Source: Stagonosporopsis chrysanthemi
Lineage: Eukaryota; Ascomycota; Dothideomycetes; Pleosporales; Didymellaceae
Reading direction: 5' to 3'
Length of the DNA: 64,000 nt
NCBI GenBank assembly: GCA_022560025.1
Contig: JAFISE010000051.1
Coordinates: 124,001 to 188,000 of the forward strand
Each line of letters opens with the position of its first letter. Position 1 is the stretch's first letter. The notes under the pieces were generated by a model. It had not been told where the DNA came from. It saw only the letters and a list, made by a program, of their open reading frames with translations, and searched no databases. Below are positions 55,183 to 64,000 of the stretch, one piece after another. The translations under genes and the position numbers were made by a program.

Positions 55183-58100
55183 ATGCCGCCCGTTTTGTCT
55201 CGCAAGCGGTTGGAGTCCGACTCTCCAAAGCCAGAACCGCCACCAAAGCGCGCACGAATTCCGAAACCCTCTGCACCCAAAGCACATACACGTCGCACGC
55301 AACAATCTGTTTTCGACGCGCCCCCCAAAGTCAACCGGACACTCTCGCAAACGAAAAAGTTCCTGGAGGGTAGTGACGACAACAGCGAGCTATCAGATGC
55401 CGAGAGCAGCGACGACGATTTTGAGGACGTACCTTTGAACAACTCAGAAAAAGGCAAGGCAGATGAAGCCTCGGACTCCGAAGAAAGCGAAGATGATGAT
55501 TGGGAGGATGCGCTCGGCGTTCAACACCATGCCAAATCTGATGCTGGTCCGGACCCTCGGATCTCTGGTGATATTGCGCTCACACTCTCTGCTGTGCCAA
55601 AAGCGGCGTTCGACTCAAAGTCAGATGGGAAGAAAGGACCCTCGAAGATACAGCGCCAGATAAGGAATGTCACGCATTGCATGCATGTGCAAACACTGAT
55701 GTTCCATAATCTGATACGCAATTCTTGGATAGAGGACAAGGAAGTGCAGAAGACGCTTGTCGATGGGCTTTCAAGCGGCTGCTGGCGCGAGATTGAACAG
55801 TACTGGCGTGATGTTGGCGTCTCAGATGGTGCGAGTCGTGCTGTCGTGTCAAAGAAGGTACAACAAAATACGCCCAAGAAGGTCACGGACCGCACATCAA
55901 AAGAAGAGAGTGGAAAGAAGGGCAATTGGAAGGCTACCGGGAGCAAGGGCGTCAAGGTGTATGATACACCTGACAACAGGCTTTCTAAGCAGCGAAAGGA
56001 ACAAGCTCGTCGCGAATATGAAGCAAGCCTTGCTGCAGGTGGAACACCAGAGATATCGGAGAGGGGGCAACGGGACTGGGGTGTCAGGTCCAAGCGTATG
56101 GAGCCCGATACTCCAAACATGGCCCACGGTGATCCTCTTCTGCGCCTGCTGAAGTATCTTTCAGCATTCTGGAAGGGCAAGTGGCGAACCACAGCGCCCA
56201 CTTTGCGAAAGCGTGGATACCTTTCACCCTCGACGTTGCAGGCAGAGATCGACGCATGGAAAGAGCATGGCTCTCACGCCGACAGCTTTGGCGAGCGCAT
56301 CGAGAACCGCGAAGCATTCCGCGAAATGGCACGCAAGTGCGAAGGTAGCAAGGACGCTGGCCAGCAACTGTTCACCGCACTAATACGAGGTCTGGGTATC
56401 GAAGCACGTATGATAGTCAGCCTGCAGCCGATTGGCTTTGGCTTCAGTCAAGCTGAAGAAGGCAAGCCTAAAAATCTGCAAAAATTGGAAGACCTTGCCA
56501 AGTCCGTGCAAAGTAAAATGACACCCAAGCCTGTAGCCGCCAAATGCGCGCCAACAGTATCGAAGACAACTGGAAAACAGCCTATTTCGCCCCGGAACCG
56601 CAGAAAAGTAGTCGCGTCTACAGACTCAGATTCTGACAGCAGTGACCTCAGTAGTGTTATATTGATCTCCTCGGATACTGAAGATGAGAAGTCAGCAAAG
56701 AAGAAATCGAAGATTCGCGACTATAATGACGATCTTCCGTATCCCACATACTGGACTGAAGTCATCTCGAGCCTCACGCACACACCCGTATCAGTGTCGC
56801 CACTTTCTCGTACGATAATTGCTAGCTCCGCAGCGCCCGAAAAATACTCGGACTTCTACGCTCGCGGTGCTGCGGCCGACAAAGTGCGGCAAGTTTTGGC
56901 ATACCTCATCGCCTTCTCGTCAGACGGCACAGCCAAAGACGTCACTACGCGCTATCTGCCTAAGCACCAATGGCCAGGCCGCACGAAGGGCTTCCGCATG
57001 TCCATCGAGAGGGTACCCATCCACGATAAGCGTGGCAAAGTCAAGCGGTGGGAGGAGTGGGATTGGTTTAAGTCAGTCATGCGCCCCTTTGCACGCCTGC
57101 ACGACAAGCGTCAGCCATGGGACGAAGTCGAGGAAGAAGGCGATCTCATCCCTGCAGAGCCTGACAAGAAAAAGACGATGGACGAAGTCGGAGGCAAGGA
57201 GACTTTGCAGGGCTACAAAACCTCCACAGAATACGTCCTCGAGCGACACCTTCGCCGTGAGGAAGCGCTCAAACCTGGTGCCAAGATCGTCCGGCATTTC
57301 GCCATCAGTAAGAAGGGCGAAGAGGACAAACTTGAACCGGTGTACCTTCGCAAGGACATTGTGAATTGCAAGACCACCGAGTCGTGGCACAAAGAAGGTC
57401 GAGAGGTTAAGCCTGGCCAACATCCCCTTAAATATGTACCCATGCGTGCTGTGACAAAGACACGCAAACTCGAGATTGAGGAGCGCGAGCGAATTGAAGG
57501 CGGCAAGGTTCAACAAGGCTTGTACGCAAAAAGTCAGACGGATTGGATCATTCCTGAGCCGATCAAGGATGGCGTCATCCCCGTGAACGCATACAATAAC
57601 ATCGACATCTACGTTCCAACCATGGTGCCTCAAGGCGCAGTACACGTACCACTCAAGGGCACCGCACGAGTGTGTCGCAAACTCAATATCAACTACGCTG
57701 AAGCATGTACAGGGTTCGAATTTGGCAAGCAACGCGCTGTACCTGTCATTACTGGTGTTGTTGTAGCAGAAGAGAACGAACAGCTTGTCATCGATGCGTG
57801 GGAGACTGAAGAGGCGGAAAAGGCGCGCAAGGAAGCAGAAAAGAGACAAAAGTTTGTGTTAGGCTTGTGGAAGAAGTTTTACTCGGGACTCAAGATCGTG
57901 CAGCGGATGAAAGACGAGTATGGGGAAGAAGCAGAACTGCCACAGACAGACCTGTTTGCACCGGTGGAGAAGAAGGAGGAGAGCGAGTGGGATGTGTTTC
58001 AGAAGTATCAGGGCAATGACTTTGAGGGTGGGTTTCTGCGCGGCGAGCCTACAGGCTATGGTGATGGGGGTTTTCTTCAAGAGGAAGCTCGAAAAGTTAC

Positions 58101-58758
58101 TCACGACGACCAAGGTGGAGGGTTCTTCCCTGCAAGCCAGGAAGAAGTTGAGCATGGCGACCTCACGATCGATCACGGTGATCAAGACGAATGGAAGAGG
58201 ACCGTGGCTACAGCCAGAGCATATCGAACGCCGACTTCCTTGTCTGCAGCACTGGACAAGCCTGCCGACGAAGAGAACAGTGTCAATACCGCGGCGAGCC
58301 AAGCCGGATCTAATGGCAATATCGAGATGACTGATGGAGAAGAAGAAGAAGAAGACGACGACGACGAAGACGACGAACCCCTTGTGCCTCCGTCCCGCCG
58401 GAAATCGTCCACCGCAAAATCCGCGCCAACTCGTTCAAAGCGCACACCTGCAACAGCACCAGCTCGTAAGCGAAAGCTGGTGCTGGAGTCCTCAGACGAG
58501 GAGTCACTCTCAGATGCTCCCTCCGATCGACCAACACCAACGGCACCGACCAGGAGCGCGCCGAAGCGCAAGGCGGCGCGCAAGAGCGATGCACAGGTCA
58601 AGAGCCATTTCTTTGCGACGGCGAGCGAAGACGAGACAGACGCGACGGATTTCGCAGACAAGGCGTCACTGGAGAAGAAAGCAGGTAGGGGCAGTGCTGG
58701 GAGAGGGCGAGGGGGAAGGGGGAAAGGGGCGGGGAGAGGGCGTCGGAGAGTACAGTAG
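55183..58758 (+). CDS. RAD4: DNA repair protein Rad4/XPC
   Basis: Single exon, 1191 aa, longer than yeast Rad4 because of tails. Residues 1-120 are acidic (ESSDDDFEDV, EESEDDDWED). The transglutaminase-like core runs from about 160 to 650, including FTALIRGLGIEARMIVSLQP and YPTYWTEVIS. Beta-hairpin domain 1 starts near 686 (ERHLRREEALKPGAKIV...DIVNCKTTESWHKEGREV), BHD2 includes LKYVPMRAVTKTRK, and BHD3 at about 800 has YNNIDIYVPTMVPQGAVHVP and GTARVCRKLNINYAEACTGF. A Glu/Lys helix and a C-terminal acidic then basic tail (RGSAGRGRGGRGKG) follow. Family knowledge: Rad4 with Rad23 detects helix-distorting damage and starts global nucleotide excision repair. The catalytic Cys-His-Asp of transglutaminases is not conserved in Rad4 proteins. 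Confidence 0.94.
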   Translation: MPPVLSRKRLESDSPKPEPPPKRARIPKPSAPKAHTRRTQQSVFDAPPKVNRTLSQTKKFLEGSDDNSELSDAESSDDDFEDVPLNNSEKGKADEASDSEESEDDDWEDALGVQHHAKSDAGPDPRISGDIALTLSAVPKAAFDSKSDGKKGPSKIQRQIRNVTHCMHVQTLMFHNLIRNSWIEDKEVQKTLVDGLSSGCWREIEQYWRDVGVSDGASRAVVSKKVQQNTPKKVTDRTSKEESGKKGNWKATGSKGVKVYDTPDNRLSKQRKEQARREYEASLAAGGTPEISERGQRDWGVRSKRMEPDTPNMAHGDPLLRLLKYLSAFWKGKWRTTAPTLRKRGYLSPSTLQAEIDAWKEHGSHADSFGERIENREAFREMARKCEGSKDAGQQLFTALIRGLGIEARMIVSLQPIGFGFSQAEEGKPKNLQKLEDLAKSVQSKMTPKPVAAKCAPTVSKTTGKQPISPRNRRKVVASTDSDSDSSDLSSVILISSDTEDEKSAKKKSKIRDYNDDLPYPTYWTEVISSLTHTPVSVSPLSRTIIASSAAPEKYSDFYARGAAADKVRQVLAYLIAFSSDGTAKDVTTRYLPKHQWPGRTKGFRMSIERVPIHDKRGKVKRWEEWDWFKSVMRPFARLHDKRQPWDEVEEEGDLIPAEPDKKKTMDEVGGKETLQGYKTSTEYVLERHLRREEALKPGAKIVRHFAISKKGEEDKLEPVYLRKDIVNCKTTESWHKEGREVKPGQHPLKYVPMRAVTKTRKLEIEERERIEGGKVQQGLYAKSQTDWIIPEPIKDGVIPVNAYNNIDIYVPTMVPQGAVHVPLKGTARVCRKLNINYAEACTGFEFGKQRAVPVITGVVVAEENEQLVIDAWETEEAEKARKEAEKRQKFVLGLWKKFYSGLKIVQRMKDEYGEEAELPQTDLFAPVEKKEESEWDVFQKYQGNDFEGGFLRGEPTGYGDGGFLQEEARKVTHDDQGGGFFPASQEEVEHGDLTIDHGDQDEWKRTVATARAYRTPTSLSAALDKPADEENSVNTAASQAGSNGNIEMTDGEEEEEDDDDEDDEPLVPPSRRKSSTAKSAPTRSKRTPATAPARKRKLVLESSDEESLSDAPSDRPTPTAPTRSAPKRKAARKSDAQVKSHFFATASEDETDATDFADKASLEKKAGRGSAGRGRGGRGKGAGRGRRRVQ

Positions 58759-59089
58759 GACGCTGCTTTAGGGTAATGGTGTCCTTTTCAAGCCTACGGA
58801 GTCTAGTATGATAGCTACATTTGAAAGCTAAACAGCTTACAAATGAGGGAATGGGAAGGAAAGCTAGATACATTTGTAACCAAGGAATAAACAAAAGAAA
58901 AGTTAAACAATGTACTATAAAGGGTATGTCGTGAAGCGCATGATCGTGCTTGCTCGTGAGATGTAACAAGAAGATTCGAATCGAACATGTGGAAGCCGCT
59001 CATCAAAACCATCAACCCAACGCCGGAACAAAAAGAATGCCTGACATGATGCTTTTGGGCGTTTGCACGCAACCGTCTTAATTTTCCTC
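58759..59089. other. Intergenic between convergent RAD4 and kinase
   Basis: 331 bp, AT-rich 3' flanks. Nothing else seen. Confidence 0.6.
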
Positions 59090-62000
59090 CTATTCTATCT
59101 CGCTGTTTAGATAATCATCCAGATCTCTTGATCGTTTGCTGTTGAGGTCGGAGTCTGTTCGTAGGTGTTGGAAATATTCGTGCTCGTACTGTGGTGTGGC
59201 GGGCGGCTCGAAGACCGTCTTTGTGTTGTGATGTGGTGTCATCATAGCCCTGTTATTCTGTGCTGCATTGTTGAATGCAGTGTTATTTTCTTGGTTGGCG
59301 GGGTCTGTTGGAGGCATTGTTGCGGGACGAATCGTGGTATTTGACGTCCTTTCTTCCAACAGCTTATCGTTCGGTGGGTGTAGATAGCCAGTGTCTTTTT
59401 CATAGCCGAGTGATGGTGCACTTGTGCTTGGCGGGGTCGATGGCTGTGCATTCGTAGCAACGATTGCCGAGGTAGGATGCGATGCATATGGATCTTCATG
59501 CCGTATCTGAAGTTGGGCTCCTCTTACACCCTCACCGAAGCCAAGTGCTGTCTCGTTAGCCGGCTCCCACAACCTATCATTGATTTTGTCCTCTCGCATG
59601 GCTGTGCTTTCTAGATCTCGTTTACTATCATCGAGAACCTTTCGACCCCAGCTCTCCTGTGGGTTTGTCGCAGGCTCCGCGAACCCTGTATCCTGACGAA
59701 GTGGGGAGTTAAAGTTTGTGGCGGCTGAGAGTGCGGTGAAGCCGGTCCCTACCCTGTGATTGCGTTCTGGACGATCGAAAATGGAGAACCCAGTCCCGAC
59801 CCGAGACGGTGCGAGCGAGCTGGGTGCTGAGTCGTATCCAAACTCCAGCTCTAGCTCTGCAAGGAAGTTCGTGTCAAGAGGTTGGTGCTGAGAGCCCTGA
59901 GCATGTCCATGATGATTTGGTTCCGCATCTTCACCCTGGGTCTGAGCCAGTAGATGCACACGGTCACTGAACGATGATCTACTCGCGACGGTCCGATCAT
60001 GATCAGCATCCTGGCCGTACGTTGGTGTGAGTTGCGACTGCTTTGGCAGTGGATCGGTGATTGTAGACAGGTTGAGAGGCGTGTTGTCGTCACCCTCCAT
60101 GAAAGAGTTATCCAGGGCTCCAGGTGTAATGAAAATATGTTTCGCGTCTTGGCTGTCATAGTCATGCATACCAGCTTCACCTCCGCCACGCTGGACAAGC
60201 TTTGTATCACCATCAACATACACTTGTTCCCATCTTGTATCGCGGCTTGCGGGAAGGCTTGCTAGGTCGTTGTCCAGCTCGGAATCATCGAGAGACATAA
60301 TGGACTGATGACCGGGGTATGGCGAGTAGTCGCTTTGACGGTGCCTACTCCTGTTTCTGATGTGATCAGACGATCGACCGCGGTCGCTCTCGTTGTTCGG
60401 AAGAATGTACGACCCCGCAGACGGGACATATTCTGTTGAGGGCATGTTGACTTTCTCAAAGGACGACTTCGGTCGCAAATGCTGGGAATGTTGGCAGTGC
60501 TGCTTGATATCGTTGTGGTCTACAGCCATCATGGGATCAATGTACTCCTTGTCGCTTCTGTGAGATGAGAGACTGTCCCTGGTTGCAACTCGTGGCTTGA
60601 AGTGATCAACCTCGACAGTATCCGGGAACTTCTTCAGCAGTTCCTTGGCTGACAGGCGGTCGCGTGGCTTGTCGCTGAGACAAGCTCGGATGATGTCCTT
60701 GAAATATTCTGGAACATTCAAGAGACGATGGAGGGTCTTGACAAGGGGTCGGTCCTGGCGCTCTGGTTCGTCCTGTTGCTCTGCGAGCGACCAGAGTACC
60801 ATGCCTAGCTGGAAAAGGTCTGACTTCACGCCAATGTAAATCGATATTCTTTGGCCACTCTCAATGAGTCTTGCTAGCTCCGGCGGCTCCCAGCCTACTG
60901 GGCAACCCCGGCGGTTGATGTCGATGATCTTCGCATCGTCATTGCCGTCCACGACGATATTTGACAAGGTGAAATCGCCTTGGACGAATCCAGCCTCGTG
61001 AATCTCTGACAGACCTTCTACGATCTGGCGGGCCCACTTCTCGCGACGATCCCAGGCGAGCTGGTGCTTGAAGTCATAGATCATGTCGACGAGTGCGCCT
61101 TCTCTTGCATAGCTGATCAACAACCCTTTGATGAGCTGGCCGGTCTCGTCAACAATGACACCTTCGAACTGAATGACCGACTTCGAGTCTTGCAAGGAGC
61201 TGAGGGCATTGATCTCGTAGAGGAATTCCTCAACTGCGTCTGGTCCAGGAATTTCCTTCTTGATGTATGTGCGGTTCCTGACGCCAACTTTGTAAACAAA
61301 TCCGGAGATATGTGAGTCGAAATCGACATCACTCTCCTTGAAACACCGATAATCGAGATGTTCGATGGCTGAAATAGATGGATATGGGATAATCTCGTTG
61401 ACGTCTTCGGTAACATGAACGTGGAGGCGGCCGTCTGCCGTCTCGAGCTTCAGATTGGTTACGGTTTCGTAGAACTGTATATCTGGCAGAGAGTCACGTA
61501 TCGCTTCGTAAATCCTGGCACTCTTGTCCCGCTGGTAGTGCAGTGACTTGAGATCTGACTCGAGGGAATCTGGCTCGAGGTGGCGGTAATCGCACGAGAC
61601 GGTGACTCTTCTCCACTTGTTCCGCTCTTCTGCGTATGTGACGAAGAACTTCTCTCGGTCTGACATGTCCCGGAAATGCATGCTGAGGTTGAGTATCCAC
61701 TTTGCTTCCAGCTCGTCCTGCAGGCGTGCATCGTCGCCGTCCGAGAGTGAGTGGTGCGATGCGTGCTCAAGGTACGATTCGTCCAGCTTCATAGGGGGTG
61801 AGGCGCTTGCAGGCTCGGGATCTGCAAGGTTCTCAATGCTGTAGTCGACTTGTCTTGCGCCGGCAGGCAGATTCGAGTCTGGCGCGCCGCCAATCGTAGG
61901 CTGCTCATGGTGTTGCTCCTTCTCTTGCTCCTGCTTGTGGATGTCGCTCTCGTGGGGGCTCAGGACGTCAGGCGCCGACGCGGAAGGGATGGAGATGGGT

Positions 62001-62407
62001 GGAGGAGAGTGGATGCGTTTCGAGACGATCGAGGGCTTGCGGTCGGCTGAGGTAGCGCGTCGTTGTTCCGGCTCAGAGGGCACCTCGAGCAGCTTGTCCC
62101 TCATCTCACTCTGCACACGCTTGAACGTTGGCGGCCGAGGAAGTCCTGGCACAACCTTCCTGCTTCCTCTTCTGTGCAAAAGACCTCCACTTGACTGTGG
62201 CCTGTCAGTCTCTCTGTTGCCGGCGCTCTCCGGTCTGCTCTTTGGTGCGAACGGCAGCTCGTCATCGTCACGCTTCAGCCAGCTGCCAATCTTGTTGAAG
62301 CTCAGGCGATTCCACATGCTCCTGTTGGCGCCGACCTCTGTCCTGGCCCTTTGCCTGCTTCGATCGCGGCTCGTCCCCCCATTCTCGGCAGCCGGCACAT
62401 GGGGCAT
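59090..62407 (-). CDS. Large atypical protein kinase
   Basis: Single exon on the minus strand, 1105 aa. Residues 1-200 are basic, Ser/Pro/Arg-rich and disordered. About 210-345 form an alpha/beta region (WILNLSMHFRDMSDREKFFVTYAEER). The kinase domain spans about 355-595: probable VAIK Lys in TYIKKE; catalytic loop VQGDFTLSNIVVD (HRD replaced by QGD, catalytic Asp and downstream Asn kept); metal-binding DFG replaced by DIN; APE replaced by PPE; then DLFQLGMVLWSLAE and PRDRLSAKELLKKFP. Hence it is probably active but atypical (inference). The last 500 residues are low-complexity and Ser/Asp-rich with RVGTGF repeats. No named orthologue recognised. Confidence 0.88.
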   Translation of the reverse strand: MPHVPAAENGGTSRDRSRQRARTEVGANRSMWNRLSFNKIGSWLKRDDDELPFAPKSRPESAGNRETDRPQSSGGLLHRRGSRKVVPGLPRPPTFKRVQSEMRDKLLEVPSEPEQRRATSADRKPSIVSKRIHSPPPISIPSASAPDVLSPHESDIHKQEQEKEQHHEQPTIGGAPDSNLPAGARQVDYSIENLADPEPASASPPMKLDESYLEHASHHSLSDGDDARLQDELEAKWILNLSMHFRDMSDREKFFVTYAEERNKWRRVTVSCDYRHLEPDSLESDLKSLHYQRDKSARIYEAIRDSLPDIQFYETVTNLKLETADGRLHVHVTEDVNEIIPYPSISAIEHLDYRCFKESDVDFDSHISGFVYKVGVRNRTYIKKEIPGPDAVEEFLYEINALSSLQDSKSVIQFEGVIVDETGQLIKGLLISYAREGALVDMIYDFKHQLAWDRREKWARQIVEGLSEIHEAGFVQGDFTLSNIVVDGNDDAKIIDINRRGCPVGWEPPELARLIESGQRISIYIGVKSDLFQLGMVLWSLAEQQDEPERQDRPLVKTLHRLLNVPEYFKDIIRACLSDKPRDRLSAKELLKKFPDTVEVDHFKPRVATRDSLSSHRSDKEYIDPMMAVDHNDIKQHCQHSQHLRPKSSFEKVNMPSTEYVPSAGSYILPNNESDRGRSSDHIRNRSRHRQSDYSPYPGHQSIMSLDDSELDNDLASLPASRDTRWEQVYVDGDTKLVQRGGGEAGMHDYDSQDAKHIFITPGALDNSFMEGDDNTPLNLSTITDPLPKQSQLTPTYGQDADHDRTVASRSSFSDRVHLLAQTQGEDAEPNHHGHAQGSQHQPLDTNFLAELELEFGYDSAPSSLAPSRVGTGFSIFDRPERNHRVGTGFTALSAATNFNSPLRQDTGFAEPATNPQESWGRKVLDDSKRDLESTAMREDKINDRLWEPANETALGFGEGVRGAQLQIRHEDPYASHPTSAIVATNAQPSTPPSTSAPSLGYEKDTGYLHPPNDKLLEERTSNTTIRPATMPPTDPANQENNTAFNNAAQNNRAMMTPHHNTKTVFEPPATPQYEHEYFQHLRTDSDLNSKRSRDLDDYLNSEIE

Positions 62408-63671
62408 CGTCTGGGCCTGGATGTCTCACACGCACCGCTCGAGCGCGGTGCCGTGTTGCTGCTCAGCCTGCAGCTGCGGCCGTCTTATTGCCTCGAGCCT
62501 CGCCTAGTGTGCAGGACGGCTTGGCTCGTAAAAGCAACGAGCGCGCTCTCAGGCAGTAGCAGGGCGGGTATGGACCGGGCGCGCTGCGGATGTTCGGCTC
62601 GATTGGACTCGTGGGTTCGGTTTGGCGCCGCCGTCATGCTGTGTCGAAGCTGGTGTCACCGTGGCTGCTACCAGCATCCATGGACGTGCATCTCCGTCTC
62701 CTCAGCCTCTTTGCTCGTCCGCTTTTACGAGACGCTCTGCGCGATAAATGCGCGTGGGCAGGGTCGCTAGAGAGTAGCTTCGCTTGTTATATTCTTGACG
62801 CCCAAGGAGCTTGCCTGTTGGCGCCTAACTCGCAAACAACACACCGGACGGCAGGTAGCAGTGGGGGCCTGGCGATCCTTGGTGAGGCTCAAGAGGGCAC
62901 AGTCGAGCCGGCTGGCGACCAGAAAGCGCTCCACGGCGATATAGTCGCGTGTATGCGTGCACTGATATGCGAATCCAAGTCCTGCGATGTGAGACTGAGA
63001 GGTGTGAGGCTGGGGTGGCCGTTCCTGCCCAATCAAGTCGGCGCGAGAAAATATCCTTTGCGCCCTGGAACTCCTGTGCACCCACAAACCCGCCCAATGC
63101 AAGCCCAAATGCAGTTCCGAAATGCTACACAGAGCCAGGTGTTGATACGGGTCTCACAGGAGCGGGGAGCAGACATGTCAAAAAGCCTGTGTGCGCAGCT
63201 TCGTTATGTTATGGCTCTCGTGGCGGTCAGCCTGGTTGCAACACAATTGGCTGCTCAGGCTGATGAGGCCTGCGCAATACGCAGCTCAGGGCCGAAAACA
63301 CGTCCACCGGAGTCGAATCAGATGCAGGGCGACCGCATGCGAGCTGCAAGAGAACGCGTCTCAGGGCCTGATTGGTGCAAGCTGGACACAACAGCTACCC
63401 TTTGTGAGATGCGGTGAGCGTGTCACAATGCTCACGCTTCATTGTTAACGTCCTTCCTGTCATCGTTGCCCTTCTTCTGACTCTTCGACCCCGAACCAGG
63501 ACTCTCTCCTTACAAGCATCCTGAGTTTCTAGCCTCTCGGTTTCCGCTTCAATTACCCTCCTTGGGCCTGCATGCGTTAGTCTACACATGTAGCGCAGCG
63601 ACTAACCTCAACTGCAATCCATCTGACAGACGCGGGAGATCGGTACATTCGGGAAAGTCTCTGTACACCCG
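62408..63671. other. Intergenic, kinase promoter and leader of an edge gene
   Basis: Plus-strand frames at 62590-63417 have no recognisable domains and are judged noncoding. 63440-63560 is strikingly C/T-rich on plus, like a fungal transcription start or leader region for a gene further right. Confidence 0.45.
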
Positions 63672-64000
63672 ATGCCCCACTTCGAGGTCGTACAAGAGGC
63701 GCCCTTCGTCACCGGCAGTCTCGCTTCTGCACGTTGTGCTGCAGAGGGCATCAACGCACGCTTGGGAATACAACATGCAGGCCTCGAAGCACCTCTTGCT
63801 TCGGCGGCTGCAGCATCACTGAAGCAGACTGAGGGTAGAAATGGCCTTCTCTATTGCAGACATCCATTAGTTCGTCTGGCTCAACCACTCCTTGTCGTGT
63901 CGCAGATGTTGGCCCTGGTCTGCGCCCTCTTTGAACTCTGGACTTCTTTCGCTGGCCTTCTGACTATTCCTCCCCTCAATACCTTGCCATACCATGACGA
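63672..64000 (+). CDS. Possible 5' end of a gene running off the window
   Basis: A frame opening at ATG 63672 (MPHFEVVQEAPFVTGSL) has no stop through the window edge, 109 codons. It is Ala/Leu-rich, with a hydrophobic part near the edge (VVSQMLALVCALFELW). The C/T-rich leader just upstream supports a promoter here. No family is recognised, and an intron boundary inside (GGTAGAA...TTGCAG) cannot be excluded, so the edge part may be wrong. Confidence 0.3.
   Translation, partial: MPHFEVVQEAPFVTGSLASARCAAEGINARLGIQHAGLEAPLASAAAASLKQTEGRNGLLYCRHPLVRLAQPLLVVSQMLALVCALFELWTSFAGLLTIPPLNTLPYHD

Noticed and set aside
62590..63417. Plus-strand 275-codon frame after the kinase
   Set aside because: Composition is not coding-like, no domain is seen, and it overlaps other frames equally long.

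Overview
The window is nuclear DNA from a filamentous ascomycete (Pezizomycotina). The evidence is short spliceosomal introns (mostly 42-58 bp, with GTANGT-type donors and CTAAC/CTGAC-like branch sites), monocistronic genes on both strands, and fungus-specific proteins (an Msb2 signalling mucin, ATP synthase subunit k, a PhiA-like wall protein, a hybrid histidine kinase). A dothideomycete is my best guess, but that is inference. Splice sites were read by eye. For each multi-exon gene the exon lengths sum to a multiple of three and the joined protein restores family motifs.

Layout. 0.7-8 kb: TIM21 and MSP1 (divergent, both mitochondrial), a His-rich cupin, and SEC27/beta'-COP with a 6-nt microexon. 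8.4-13.7 kb: a very large repeat-rich MSB2 mucin interrupted by 99 Ns, followed by almost 5 kb with no convincing gene. 18.5-28.4 kb: a phenol-2-monooxygenase-like flavoprotein divergent from an SDR, the monopolin subunit CSM1/PCS1, ATP19 divergent from an MTFP1-like gene (again both mitochondrial), a small unknown protein and a formate/nitrite transporter. 30.3-41.8 kb: a PAS-containing hybrid histidine kinase, PUS4, an MFS carrier divergent from an FMO-like monooxygenase, a secreted BBE-like oxidase and a PhiA-like wall protein. 42.2-42.6 kb: a small repeat structure (long inverted repeat plus two diverged direct copies). 43-51.3 kb: an unknown protein, RRP8, DDI1 (start codon split by an intron) and a GNAT acetyltransferase. 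53.4-62.4 kb: a three-finger C2H2 protein, RAD4/XPC and a large atypical protein kinase. An ORF open at the right edge may be the start of another gene.

Most of the window is ordinary housekeeping content. The secondary part is environmental sensing and oxidation: MSB2, the histidine kinase, two flavin monooxygenases, a secreted FAD oxidase, the MFS and FNT transporters, and wall and cupin proteins. I do not see a biosynthetic cluster backbone, CRISPR, rRNA or a convincing tRNA. The most notable points are the SEC27 microexon, the split DDI1 start codon, the structure of the MSB2 repeat array and its misplaced gap size, two divergent mitochondrial gene pairs, and the repeat structure at 42.2-42.6 kb.
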